DNA of 33,001 nucleotides from Butyrivibrio sp. (GCA_024694565.1 JAILJR010000193.1:1-33001); one strand, 5' to 3'; numbered from the stretch's first letter, positions 6,126 to 12,852 are shown. Numbers and translations are program-made. Notes: generated by a model from the letters alone, not told the origin.

Positions 6126-6722
6126 ATGTTTACAGACACAACGATTTTAAAGACGCTCATCAAGGGAGCATGGAAAGGCTCGGGGCTTCACATCGAGCAC
6201 ACTGAGGGCGGATGGCTTGCAGTCGGGGGACTCTGGTGGCAGTTCGAAATAGACGATCAGGAGATTTCGAACAAGATAAAGGCTCAAATCGTGGAGCTTG
6301 TCGGAGATCTTCCGGGATTGGGGCAGGCCCTTGTGTATTACAAGAAGGGTGATCCTCAGACGGAGATTCCCGGAACCACATTCAAGAACCTTATGGCTGA
6401 CTGGGCGAAACGTGAAAAAGAGTATCAGATCAGTAACGTGATCCTGCGGACAGCAAACGATTATAGCGCAGTGCTCGAGGGAAGGGATGACAACATATTA
6501 GTGCCTGGATGGGCTGCCAACCTTGTGCAGGGAGAGGTTGATGCTGACGAGACACTTCCGGTTATAGCAAAGGGGGCAGAAGGCCGCTGCAATGTGATAT
6601 GGGCAAATAACAAGATGGCGCTCATGGTGATCTGCGGAAGCACAGACTATGCGGGAGAAAAAGCATTCCTCGAGGCAGTGAAAGGAGTTGACCTGACGTG
6701 GGAGTTCGTAATGGAGGAGTGA
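6126..6722 (+). CDS. Phage early protein of unknown function
   Basis: A 198-residue soluble protein with AAGGAGGGAG before the ATG. It looks like a mixed alpha/beta fold with many Trp and Gly residues in the first 50 positions (GGWLAVGGLWWQFE). No catalytic motif or membrane segment is visible and no family was recognised. It sits tightly between the HNH gene and an AT-hook-bearing gene, in the same operon. Confidence 0.6.
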   Translation: MFTDTTILKTLIKGAWKGSGLHIEHTEGGWLAVGGLWWQFEIDDQEISNKIKAQIVELVGDLPGLGQALVYYKKGDPQTEIPGTTFKNLMADWAKREKEYQISNVILRTANDYSAVLEGRDDNILVPGWAANLVQGEVDADETLPVIAKGAEGRCNVIWANNKMALMVICGSTDYAGEKAFLEAVKGVDLTWEFVMEE

Positions 6723-6726
6723 GCCT

Positions 6727-7392
6727 ATGCTGATGGACAATGACACTATCGTGACACTATACCGCGAGGCAGTGGACAACGGAGATCCGAAGGAAATCAT
6801 CAATTCAATGGCCAAGACGAATGGATGCAGTCCGGGAGAGATCCAGCAGATCTTGAACGATGCAGGTGAGTTTGTACCGCGTCAGAAGAGAGGCAGACCA
6901 AAGGCAGCAGCCGCAGAGAAAGAACGTGCTAGGGCAGAAGAGACTGCTGATATAGTAATCAACCAAATCGAAAGGGAAAAGAAACGTGTCGCAAATATGA
7001 GTGCTCCTCCTAACGTTAAATGTGCAGGCATTCCTGAGGAAGTTTGGGAGGATCCGGCAGCAGGCGAGGAACAGGAGAAGAGGATGGCTGAAGAGCTTCA
7101 GACTGCAAAGGTTGAGATCAATATTTTCCTCAAGGAGATCATGAGGAGAGGAATAAAGGATCTAAAGAAGGAGCTGGAAGAGAAGAGACACAAGGTTGCG
7201 GACCTCAAGTCTGACCTTGACCAGCTTAAGAGATGGCATGAGAGTGAGGCGCAGGAGCTCGAAAGACTCGAAAAAAGCTACGCTTGGGCGCTTGCAGAGT
7301 ATGCAGGGATCATCTTTAAGGAGGGAATAGACTTTGAAAACGCACAGGGACCCGACGCTGGACAACTTGCTGAGCAGCGCAGTGGAGATTGA
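6727..7392 (+). CDS. Coiled-coil protein with AT-hook-like motif
   Basis: A 221-residue protein with GGAGG ten bases before the ATG. Residues 1-50 are helical. Residues about 52-60 read RQKRGRPKA, whose R-G-R-P core is the AT-hook signature for minor-groove binding at A/T-rich DNA. Residues about 120-200 form a long charged coiled coil (KDLKKELEEKRHKVADLKSD). A DNA-binding or scaffolding role in replication or regulation is plausible but unproven. Its 3' end overlaps the next gene. Confidence 0.6.
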   Translation: MLMDNDTIVTLYREAVDNGDPKEIINSMAKTNGCSPGEIQQILNDAGEFVPRQKRGRPKAAAAEKERARAEETADIVINQIEREKKRVANMSAPPNVKCAGIPEEVWEDPAAGEEQEKRMAEELQTAKVEINIFLKEIMRRGIKDLKKELEEKRHKVADLKSDLDQLKRWHESEAQELERLEKSYAWALAEYAGIIFKEGIDFENAQGPDAGQLAEQRSGD

Positions 7393-7549
7393 TTTTGAAG
7401 ATGGGAGCACAGAGAGAGGCGTTCTTGAGTATGGCGTCCCATACGTGCCGGGGTTCCCTGACACGACATATTACAGCCTTTTTCGATTTGGCAAAGGACG
7501 ATTGAGATTTAGAAAGAGCAATGTGAAGAAGATCAAGAAAATAAAATGA
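7334..7549 (+). CDS. Small beta-rich protein, Sm-like pattern
   Basis: A 71-residue protein that starts at TTG. This start is supported by AAGGAGGG (7318-7325) at ideal distance, inside the end of the previous gene, which it overlaps by 59 nt. The core VEIDFEDGSTERGVLEYG, then YYSLFRFG and RKSNVKKIKKI, looks like a small Sm-type beta barrel in which a modified strand pair is followed by a basic C-terminal strand. Small proteins of this type are common in Firmicutes phages. Function unknown. Confidence 0.6.
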   Translation: MKTHRDPTLDNLLSSAVEIDFEDGSTERGVLEYGVPYVPGFPDTTYYSLFRFGKGRLRFRKSNVKKIKKIK

Positions 7550-7590
7550 CCTTTTGGCGGAAATTTATCACAAAAGCCATTAAGATAATT

Positions 7591-7611
7591 GCCCCGGTGA
7601 GACTCCGGGGC
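7591..7611 (+). terminator. GC-rich hairpin, first copy
   Basis: GCCCCGG (7591-7597), 7-nt loop, CCGGGGC (7605-7611), followed by the ribosome site of the next gene rather than by a T run. The same stem sequence occurs at 9067-9087, so the two hairpins bracket the Cys-rich gene cluster between them. It may act as a weak terminator or RNA stability element. Confidence 0.45.
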
Positions 7612-7624
7612 GAAAGGAGGAAAG

Positions 7625-7804
7625 ATGCGCTGCGAAGGATGCGCACACTGGGCGCCAAAGTATGCGCCTTATCTTAAGAGCCTCGTCAACACCTGCAACT
7701 TGCCAAGAGGCTGCGAAAATGAGGATCGGTGCAAGTACTACGCACCGAGGAAGGAGAGGCATGTATTGTCCATATTGCAATTCGTCCCACTACACTCGGA
7801 CTGA
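7625..7804 (+). CDS. Cys-rich miniprotein (59 aa)
   Basis: A 59-residue reading frame with a strong ribosome site (AAAGGAGG). Cysteines at 3, 6, 24, 30 and 36 (MRCEGCAHW, NTCNL, GCEN, RCKYY) suggest a small zinc-binding module in the first 40 residues; the tail is basic then hydrophobic. It overlaps the start of the next gene by 44 nt. It is the first of a run of small Cys-rich genes. Function unknown. Confidence 0.6.
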   Translation: MRCEGCAHWAPKYAPYLKSLVNTCNLPRGCENEDRCKYYAPRKERHVLSILQFVPLHSD

Positions 7805-7991
7805 TACAAGATACATGGCGGACGGCAGGATCTTCCGCCGGAACAAATGCTTAGACTGCGGTAAGAGATTCAACAGCTATGAGTGCTATGTCCCAGATGG
7901 GGAGAATCCATGCCCGAGGATGTTTAGGAAAAACGGGACAAAGATGTACAGGAGGGGAAAAAGTGAAGTTATACATAAAAGTAAGCAATGA
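7761..7991 (+). CDS. NrdR-type zinc-ribbon protein
   Basis: A 76-residue protein starting at the ATG after GGAAGGAG. Residues 1-45 match the NrdR zinc ribbon pattern: MYCPYCNS, a long hairpin with RIFRRNKC, then LDCGKRFNSYE, with two CxxC pairs. True NrdR continues into an ATP-cone domain, which is missing here; the remainder is a short basic tail. It probably binds nucleic acid. Regulation of nucleotide metabolism, by analogy with NrdR, is only a guess. Confidence 0.7.
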   Translation: MYCPYCNSSHYTRTDTRYMADGRIFRRNKCLDCGKRFNSYECYVPDGENPCPRMFRKNGTKMYRRGKSEVIHKSKQ

Positions 7992-8193
7992 CAAGTACGA
8001 GCTGCCGATTGCGGTGGAAGACTCACCGACCAAGTTGGCTCAAAAGTTAGGACTTGAAAGGAGCTCGGTGGCGACAATGTGCTCCAAGCAGATCAATGGA
8101 TATCACAGGGTCGAGGCTGAGCCGGATATGTGGCCGGACGCAGACGGGGGTCTCTGGTATTACGACGATAACGGGAGGGTTGCTTATGTTTGA
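7963..8193 (+). CDS. Small HTH-like protein
   Basis: A 76-residue protein starting at GTG, supported by AGGAGGGG just upstream, which overlaps the preceding gene by 29 nt. The segment SPTKLAQKLGLERSSVATM looks like a helix-turn-helix of the kind found in short phage regulators. The C-terminal 25 residues are acidic and aromatic (WPDADGGLWYYDDN). No clear family. Confidence 0.55.
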   Translation: MKLYIKVSNDKYELPIAVEDSPTKLAQKLGLERSSVATMCSKQINGYHRVEAEPDMWPDADGGLWYYDDNGRVAYV

Positions 8194-8371
8194 TGCATAT
8201 GACGACAGGCGCTGCATTGACTGTGCAAATGCCAAGTACAAGGAGACCTTTAGAGAGGGTCACAGGATGTATGTTTGTGGGAAGCACAGGGCAGCAGTCA
8301 CCGACATGACTCTTGTGCAGTCAGTGATCGGATGCAAGGGTAAGGATTATGAGCAAAGGCAAGCTCGATAA
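8186..8371 (+). CDS. Cys/His-rich miniprotein (61 aa)
   Basis: A 61-residue protein; the ATG at 8186 is preceded by GGGAGGG and overlaps the stop of the previous gene. The pattern CIDCANAKY, then HRMYVCGKHRA and VIGCKGKDY, offers four Cys and two or three His ligands for one zinc site. It resembles short phage proteins of unknown function. It overlaps the start of the next gene by 23 nt. Confidence 0.6.
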   Translation: MFDAYDDRRCIDCANAKYKETFREGHRMYVCGKHRAAVTDMTLVQSVIGCKGKDYEQRQAR

Positions 8372-9062
8372 TTATGTATGCGACGGGCAGATAACTATTT
8401 TTGATTATTTGGAGCGGAGCACAGAACACACAGAATTGGTGCGGAAAAACGAATATGAACCAATGAGATGTAAAATCTGTGGCACTAAGTGTTCTCAGTG
8501 GGTTATATATGGCACTTGGCCATATCAAGGGATCCGCGTTACTAAAAATTGTCCTGGATGCAATCGGAGGGTCGATTTGTCCGAAGATCTTCTAAAAATA
8601 GCCGATCGCTCAAATAACTATTGCACAGACAATATAAACCGATGCAACAGAACAGAAATTTGGCGAAAGGCAGCAGGCGATTGTCCACAGACATGTTGTC
8701 ATAGATGCGATAGAGACTGCGATGTAAAGAAAGAGCTTATATGCAGATATACGTATAACATCTGCACCTTCTCGGGACACACATGCAACAAAAAGCACCT
8801 TTGGGAACATGCGGACACATTCGACGAGCTCCTGTGTCCGCATGTATGCTGCAGGAAATGCAATACAAGACTGTGTGGTGTAAGGTGCAACGGATCAGAG
8901 GAGCCAAAGCAGCCTGTAAACATAAAAGGCATATGTGATGATGCATACTGCCCTGAATGTGATTATCAGTTGGATGAGTTAAAAGAGCTTGACTGCGAGC
9001 AGTGTCCGGAATGTGGCACAAGACTTGACTGGACACCGTGGCACAGAGCAAATGATGAATAA
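8349..9062 (+). CDS. Multi-zinc-site Cys-rich protein
   Basis: A 237-residue protein with 28 cysteines (about 12 percent). The N-terminus (GQITIFDYL) resembles a short peptide seen at the start of several clostridial phage proteins. Then follow many Cys pairs: RCKICGTKC, NCPGCNRR, DCPQTCCHRC, LCPHVCCRKC, YCPECDYQ and QCPECGTRLD. The CPxxCCxxC unit occurs twice, suggesting internal duplication. It probably binds several zinc ions, with the last pair forming a typical zinc ribbon. It ends a cluster of Cys-rich genes and is followed by a strong bidirectional hairpin. Function unknown; nucleic-acid binding is an inference. Confidence 0.65.
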   Translation: MSKGKLDNYVCDGQITIFDYLERSTEHTELVRKNEYEPMRCKICGTKCSQWVIYGTWPYQGIRVTKNCPGCNRRVDLSEDLLKIADRSNNYCTDNINRCNRTEIWRKAAGDCPQTCCHRCDRDCDVKKELICRYTYNICTFSGHTCNKKHLWEHADTFDELLCPHVCCRKCNTRLCGVRCNGSEEPKQPVNIKGICDDAYCPECDYQLDELKELDCEQCPECGTRLDWTPWHRANDE

Positions 9063-9066
9063 AAAA

Positions 9067-9087
9067 GCCCCGGCGAAAAACCGGGGC
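9067..9087. terminator. Terminator between convergent genes
   Basis: GCCCCGG (9067-9073), 7-nt loop, CCGGGGC (9081-9087), with six A residues before it. On the minus strand this is a GC-rich stem followed by a T run, a good intrinsic terminator for hicAB. It also sits at the 3' end of the plus-strand Cys-rich cluster. The stem equals that at 7591-7611. Confidence 0.75.
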
Positions 9088-9093
9088 AGAAGG

Positions 9094-9480
9094 TTAGGAG
9101 AGTTTTGCAAGGAGTCCGTCCTGTAATACCTGTGAGCAGTTAATTCCTCTTTTATCTGCAAGAGTAGCCATCCAGGCTGGCAGAGATACATTCTTGCGGA
9201 CAGCTCTGGTATCTGTAGCAGCTCTGTAGGCAATTGTATCAATTCGGATAAGGGACACAACAGCTCCCTGAGGAATATCCAGATCAGACTGAGCAGAGGC
9301 AGCAGGGATTGCTTCGCCATCATCTTCCGCAGATACAAGCCAAACACTTGCAGCATCTGTTATAAGGTCTATTGCTTCCTCAAGAGTATGAGCGGAAGTG
9401 ATGCAGTTGGGAAGATCAGGGACACGTGCATAAACATAAGAGTCGTCGATTATAAAAGTTGCGGTGTACATGTATATCAT
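9094..9480 (-). CDS. hicB: HicB family antitoxin
   Basis: A 128-residue protein starting at the ATG that follows AAAGGAGG on the minus strand. The N-terminal domain (YTATFIIDDSYVYARVPDLPNC, split by a turn) is the degenerate RNase H-like HicB fold that covers the toxin, with the HTLEEAIDLI helix typical of the family. The C-terminal segment NVSLPAWMATLADKRGINCS, continued by a helix, is a ribbon-helix-helix DNA-binding unit. HicB neutralises HicA and represses the operon. It lies downstream of hicA with a 28-nt gap, the classical order. Confidence 0.88.
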   Translation of the reverse strand: MIYMYTATFIIDDSYVYARVPDLPNCITSAHTLEEAIDLITDAASVWLVSAEDDGEAIPAASAQSDLDIPQGAVVSLIRIDTIAYRAATDTRAVRKNVSLPAWMATLADKRGINCSQVLQDGLLAKLS

Positions 9481-9484
9481 AAAA

Positions 9485-9520
9485 GCCTCCTTTATGGAGG
9501 CGGAGCTTTTACACTCCGCC
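9485..9520 (-). promoter_or_regulatory. Alternative hairpins over the hicB ribosome site
   Basis: Plus-strand coordinates: GCCTCC (9485-9490) pairs with GGAGGC (9496-9501), burying the hicB ribosome site; GGCGGAG (9499-9505) pairs with CTCCGCC (9514-9520) at the hicA stop codon. The two stems share three bases and cannot both form fully. A ribosome ending hicA would disturb the upstream stem, so hicB output may depend on hicA translation. Inferred from pairing alone. Confidence 0.5.
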
Positions 9521-9694
9521 ATTTTGTTTAATTTCTTTGTTGATGTATTTCAGGTCGTTATCATTAAAATCATGTCTCTTTAATGGTATCCTGTGACCTT
9601 TGTCATCTTTGTAGATGTCGTGGTTAGCACCGCGTCGGTCTAGGTGATAACCTGCATTTTTTAGATTTTGTTCTGCTTGTTTTCTTGGACTCAT
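9509..9694 (-). CDS. hicA: HicA family mRNA interferase toxin
   Basis: A 61-residue protein, the usual size of HicA. The ATG is preceded by AAGGAGG. It shows the double-stranded-RNA-binding-like fold pattern: NLKNAGYHLDRRGANHDIY with catalytic His25, then GHRIPLKRHDF. HicA cleaves mRNA and tmRNA and stops growth unless bound by HicB. The pair reads against all surrounding early genes and has its own promoter, so it works as an independent module, likely for prophage maintenance or against superinfecting phages. Confidence 0.9.
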   Translation of the reverse strand: MSPRKQAEQNLKNAGYHLDRRGANHDIYKDDKGHRIPLKRHDFNDNDLKYINKEIKQNGGV

Positions 9695-9715
9695 TTGTAA
9701 CCTCCTTATAATTAT

Positions 9716-9743
9716 ATTATACACACTTTTACACAAAAGTCAA
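9716..9743 (-). promoter_or_regulatory. hicAB promoter
   Basis: On the minus strand TTGACT (complement of 9738-9743), 16-bp spacer, TATAAT (complement of 9716-9721): near-consensus sigma-70-type promoter, about 25 bp before hicA. Confidence 0.75.
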
Positions 9744-9767
9744 TAAGAAAATACACAAGAATACACA
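9720..9767. repeat. Paired TACACA direct repeats, probable HicB operators
   Basis: TACACA occurs at 9720, 9730, 9752 and 9762. Members of each pair are 10 bp apart and the pairs are 32 bp apart. They overlap the hicAB promoter. Direct repeats one helical turn apart suit ribbon-helix-helix repressors, and HicB here ends in such a domain. Confidence 0.6.
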
Positions 9768-9773
9768 AAGATA

Positions 9774-9965
9774 ATGAAAGGAAAAGTTGAGTTGAGGGTA
9801 GACATTATAACTATTGTATTGGTGATACTGCTGCTCATTGTATTCCTGGGGCGCTGCGTCCTGGACTGGATCGAGCTCAGGGACGAGTGGTTTGAAATGC
9901 ATTTGAAGGATGCGGAAGAGGGGGAAGATGGCAAAGAAGGAGAAGGTAAAAATAATAAACTGTGA
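9774..9965 (+). CDS. Small single-pass membrane protein
   Basis: A 63-residue protein. Residues about 11-27 are strongly hydrophobic (IITIVLVILLLIVFL), followed by an acidic tail rich in Glu and Gly. The ribosome site is weak (AAAG). It is the first plus-strand gene after hicAB and shares their intergenic region. Function unknown; a lysogen or early membrane role is possible. Confidence 0.5.
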   Translation: MKGKVELRVDIITIVLVILLLIVFLGRCVLDWIELRDEWFEMHLKDAEEGEDGKEGEGKNNKL

Positions 9966-10095
9966 GCAGTGCATATACTGGAGCAGGATGGGCGAGTCTG
10001 TAGACGGGATCTGCAAGGTATCGCCATATCGTGCATACCGCAAGCACAATCAATTTTGTGAAAAAGCAATAAAGAGGAGGGAGCATGGGCTATAG
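9928..10095 (+). CDS. Small Cys4 protein (55 aa)
   Basis: A 55-residue basic protein starting at the ATG preceded by AGAGGGGGA; an upstream in-frame ATG at 9910 is less well placed. The pattern INCEQCIYW, DGICKVSP and NQFCEKA gives four cysteines for one zinc ion. Similar Cys4 miniproteins are frequent in Firmicutes phages. It overlaps the genes on both sides. Confidence 0.6.
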   Translation: MAKKEKVKIINCEQCIYWSRMGESVDGICKVSPYRAYRKHNQFCEKAIKRREHGL

Positions 10096-10306
10096 GGATT
10101 ATATCAGCAGAGTAGAGGCAGTCAAAGGGTACTGCTGCGCAACCAGAGACCAGGACGCTCTAAACGCTGCGATTTTAGCCATGCGCAAGATGCAGGAGCT
10201 TGAGGCGGCAGCAGTTGACATCATGGCCATGTGCAAGCAGGACGGCTTCGTCCGTGGCGATATCGTCACAGGGCGGCTGAGGGAGATCATAGAAAGAGAC
10301 TATTGA
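10085..10306 (+). CDS. Small helical protein (73 aa)
   Basis: A 73-residue protein with AGAGGAGGGAG directly before the ATG. It is nearly all helical, with an Ala-rich middle (AAILAMRKMQELEAAAVD). No motif was recognised. The next gene is preceded by a seven-codon mini reading frame at 10327-10347 with its own ribosome site, possibly a leader peptide. Confidence 0.55.
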   Translation: MGYRDYISRVEAVKGYCCATRDQDALNAAILAMRKMQELEAAAVDIMAMCKQDGFVRGDIVTGRLREIIERDY

Positions 10307-10383
10307 ACTGGGAGGAGAAACTAAAAATGGATAAAGAGTGGGAATAGGAGGGAAAGATGGGAATATTGGAGAGGAGAGACAAA

Positions 10384-10929
10384 ATGAAAAATCATATTAA
10401 ACTCATAACACTAACAACTATAATCGCAATTGCAGCAGCAGTTTTTTTTGTAACAGGGTGCGATGTCGAGGCAACAGATGAGGCAAAGACTCAGATAGTG
10501 GCCCGCAACCTCAAGAGCAACCAGCCGACTCCCACGGATATAGATTATAGCCTGGAACGCTACAACCTTATCCGGAGAGCGTACTGGGTCAACGGCCAGC
10601 GGGAAAAAGCAAGTGCAGTAATATGTCAGGTCGCCAAGCCTCTCGGATACATAGTGCTTTTTACAGATAACGGCGCAGTGGTTGGAAAATTTGTCGTAGA
10701 TGGCAAGGTGTCGAGCCTAAACTCTTATTTGACGCCGGATAGTGAATATTACGAAGCTGAAAACGTCTATAACGATTGGCTCGCTGACGTTGATGGATCA
10801 TATGGCGAGAACGATTCCGGAATATTCTTTTTTACGGTTGACGGAAATTATATTGAGTGGACAGGGACGTATCTATACTCAGACATCCCCTTCGAGGTGT
10901 CCGATCCTGTGCTGAAGATAGGAGGCTGA
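10384..10929 (+). CDS. Phage-encoded lipoprotein
   Basis: A 181-residue protein with a lipoprotein signal peptide: basic start, hydrophobic core LITLTTIIAIAAAVFFV and lipobox VTGC with Cys26 as lipidation site. The ATG at 10384 with AGGAG upstream gives the best signal peptide; an in-frame ATG at 10357 with AGGAGGG also exists. The mature part includes GKVSSLNSYLT and GSYGENDSGIFFFTVDG, a pattern I associate with a widespread phage and prophage lipoprotein of unknown role. It would sit on the outer face of the cell membrane. Lipoproteins encoded by temperate phages can block DNA entry of related phages, so superinfection exclusion is a reasonable guess. Confidence 0.65.
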   Translation: MKNHIKLITLTTIIAIAAAVFFVTGCDVEATDEAKTQIVARNLKSNQPTPTDIDYSLERYNLIRRAYWVNGQREKASAVICQVAKPLGYIVLFTDNGAVVGKFVVDGKVSSLNSYLTPDSEYYEAENVYNDWLADVDGSYGENDSGIFFFTVDGNYIEWTGTYLYSDIPFEVSDPVLKIGG

Positions 10930-10930
10930 C

Positions 10931-11299
10931 ATGGACAAAATGAAAATTGGCATAGTTCTTGGCATTCTCTTGGCATTCTTGGCAACTCCTGCCGGAGTCG
11001 TGCTCGTGAATTCCTACAACAGCAATATGCAGAGGACCGACGATCTGACAAATTACAAAACCAAAAAAGAGGTAGAGGATAGCTGCCGGGCCCTAATGGT
11101 GTCATACCAAAATGACCGCCTGATCTGGGAGCAATACAAGGACTCCGAGAAGCTGGAGGAGATAACATGGGCGAACAGCGCCAAGATGAGAGCAAACAAG
11201 GCAGCAGTCACGTATAACGAGTACTTTTTAAAAAACCGTTATGTGTTCAAGAATAACATCCCTGAGGACCTGAGGGAAGAGCTTGAAATACTTAAGTAG
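10931..11299 (+). CDS. Membrane-anchored protein of unknown function
   Basis: A 122-residue protein whose first 28 residues form a signal anchor (IGIVLGILLAFLATPAGVVLV). The rest is a charged helical domain, likely outside the cell, with NSYNSNMQR and a long helix. It starts one base after the lipoprotein stop with GGAGG upstream, so both envelope proteins are probably made together and may act together. Confidence 0.6.
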   Translation: MDKMKIGIVLGILLAFLATPAGVVLVNSYNSNMQRTDDLTNYKTKKEVEDSCRALMVSYQNDRLIWEQYKDSEKLEEITWANSAKMRANKAAVTYNEYFLKNRYVFKNNIPEDLREELEILK

Positions 11300-11312
11300 G
11301 AGGGCACAAAAG

Positions 11313-11723
11313 ATGGAAATTGAAGACGCAAAGGTTACACTACAGCATTTTTTGACGGATCACCTCACAGATCCGGAGGCGGAAGAGATGTGCAAAGCAA
11401 TTAAGACAATACTAATTGCACAAAAAGAAGTGGAGTTCTTAAGGAGACCCATAATCGACATGGATTTCACAGAGATCGAGAAGGCGCTGGGGTTTAAATT
11501 ATTTATCTGGCAAAAGACATACATTACAAGAGGAGAGTGGCGACAGATGGGGGCAAGTACAGCCCGGAGCATACGGCGATTGCTCCAAGTGGACAAGCCG
11601 TTGAAGCTGTATGCAAATGTCTCCCCGCGGGAAAGGATAGAAGATCAGATTACCTTGGGGATATGTCAGCATTTCCATAATGCGGGGATTGAGACCTGCA
11701 AAGTGATAACTAATTGCTATTGA
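11313..11723 (+). CDS. Phage protein of unknown function
   Basis: A 136-residue protein starting at the ATG after AGGAGGG. An N-terminal helical part is followed by EIEKALGFKLFIWQKTYI, a motif that precedes the P-loop in some phage ATPases; here the following loop (RQMGASTARSI) lacks a Walker A lysine. It might therefore be a relic or a DNA-binding partner. Its last codons lie in the inverted repeat at 11715-11724. Confidence 0.5.
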   Translation: MEIEDAKVTLQHFLTDHLTDPEAEEMCKAIKTILIAQKEVEFLRRPIIDMDFTEIEKALGFKLFIWQKTYITRGEWRQMGASTARSIRRLLQVDKPLKLYANVSPRERIEDQITLGICQHFHNAGIETCKVITNCY

Positions 11724-11762
11724 CCTGCGTCAAGTTGATAACTCAATAGCAACTTGACGCAC
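11715..11762. repeat. Two interleaved inverted repeats before the late regulator
   Basis: TTGCTATTGA (11715-11724) pairs with TCAATAGCAA (11744-11753), and TGCGTCAAGTTG (11727-11738) pairs with CAACTTGACGCA (11751-11762). The order is A-B-A'-B' and A' overlaps B' by three bases, so as RNA only one helix can form fully at a time. The block covers the upstream stop codon and ends two bases before the ribosome site of the 11773 gene. It may be a switch or an operator. Confidence 0.6.
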
Positions 11763-11772
11763 AGGAGGGGAT

Positions 11773-12177
11773 ATGAAATTCAAGACGCCAAATGAAAGAA
11801 GTGAATACTATATAGAGCCGCCACTATATCGCCATGCTGTATCATGGTGCCTGTGTTATCAGACCTGGAAAGACCGGCTCAGGCTCCTGACAGACACGAG
11901 CAAGGGCATACGCTATGATCTGGACAAGGTCCAGTCCTCCGGAGACTCTGATCCGACCTTTGTGCTTGCAGAAAAGCGGGCAGAGTACAGTCAAAAGGTC
12001 AAGCTGTTAGAGGACACGGTCAAGGACGTAGCTCCGGAGATATACGACTATTTGCTCTTAGGCGTGACTATGGGGCTCAATTACTATCAGATGCAATGCA
12101 AAGGTATTCCCTGCGGCTCTAAATATTATTACCGCAAGCGGCAGCAGTTATACTGCGAGATTGCAAAAAAGATTTAG
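11773..12177 (+). CDS. ArpU/RinA-like late transcription regulator
   Basis: A 134-residue protein with AGGAGGGG before the ATG. The order EPPLYRHAVSWCL, YQTWKDRLRLL, a middle coiled region and a C-terminal CKGIPCGSKYYYRKRQQLY resembles phage proteins of the ArpU/RinA type, whose C-terminal sigma-region-4-like helices bind DNA. Such proteins activate the packaging and structural operon. It is the second-last gene before the early terminator and just upstream of the terminase region, the usual place for this function. Confidence 0.65.
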   Translation: MKFKTPNERSEYYIEPPLYRHAVSWCLCYQTWKDRLRLLTDTSKGIRYDLDKVQSSGDSDPTFVLAEKRAEYSQKVKLLEDTVKDVAPEIYDYLLLGVTMGLNYYQMQCKGIPCGSKYYYRKRQQLYCEIAKKI

Positions 12178-12186
12178 GAGGGTAAG

Positions 12187-12528
12187 ATGGACAGATTGGT
12201 GACAAGAGAGGAGCTCCAGCTCCAGGAATTTAAATTCAAAAAAGAGATTGAGGAGCTTCGGAAAGAAAATGCAGACCTCCACAATGCTTTGGTGGAAGCC
12301 CGGAGGCAGCAGGACAAGGGATATATCAAAGTGGCCGTGGAGCCATACTGCGAGGGATGTAAGAGTTTGAAGCTAAAAACTCGGGTGGTAGTACAGCTTG
12401 ACGCATACGGAGAGGATCAGACCATGCTGGTCCACAAGTGCAAGCATGCGGACTTTTGTGAGATGATCGCAGAGCAGGTTGAGCAAAGGCAGCAGGCAAG
12501 TCCGTCAATCAGTACATCAAGGACATGA
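12187..12528 (+). CDS. Coiled-coil protein with Cys site
   Basis: A 113-residue protein with AGGAGGG before the ATG. Residues about 8-45 form a charged coiled coil (EEIEELRKE-type heptads). Residues 54-57 (CEGC) and a later CKHADFC segment could bind one zinc ion. The tail is Gln/Ser-rich. It is the last gene of the early operon. Function unknown. Confidence 0.55.
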   Translation: MDRLVTREELQLQEFKFKKEIEELRKENADLHNALVEARRQQDKGYIKVAVEPYCEGCKSLKLKTRVVVQLDAYGEDQTMLVHKCKHADFCEMIAEQVEQRQQASPSISTSRT

Positions 12529-12622
12529 TCTGGACTCATATAGGCACCTGAATCTGTGCTATTATGATATCAGCAAGATTTGACAAGATGCCAGATTGTC
12601 ATAGCTTAACCTCCTATTTTGG

Positions 12623-12651
12623 GGAGCCAGTCACCCGCTGGCTCCTTTTTT
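12623..12651 (+). terminator. Strong intrinsic terminator of the early operon
   Basis: GGAGCCAG (12623-12630), loop TCACCCG, CTGGCTCC (12638-12645), then TTTTTT. An ideal intrinsic terminator, placed between the early block and the packaging genes. Confidence 0.9.
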
Positions 12652-12663
12652 GATGGTGATTAT

Positions 12664-12852
12664 ATGGATAGCACAAGTAATTATAAAGATGGATGGCCAA
12701 GAATTCCCGGATGGTATGACTGTCTCGTGGATGGTGAGGAGATGCGCCTCAAGTTTTACATCTGCCAGGTCGCAAGAAAACCGCACTGGCTCGATAAGAA
12801 CGGGAACTACATAGAGACGATGTACGAGGTCAAATGGCGTGAAGCAGGCTGA
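12664..12852 (+). CDS. Small protein before the HNH gene
   Basis: A 62-residue Trp-rich protein (GWPRIPGWYDCLV, KPHWLDKNG). The ATG at 12664 comes soon after the terminator T run and has only a weak ribosome site. It overlaps the HNH gene by 14 nt, supporting translation coupling. The pattern suggests a small beta fold. Function unknown. Confidence 0.5.
   Translation: MDSTSNYKDGWPRIPGWYDCLVDGEEMRLKFYICQVARKPHWLDKNGNYIETMYEVKWREAG

Noticed and set aside
11715-11762. H-type RNA pseudoknot
   Set aside because: The second arms overlap, leaving no loop to cross a 10-bp stem, so mutually exclusive helices or DNA sites are more likely.
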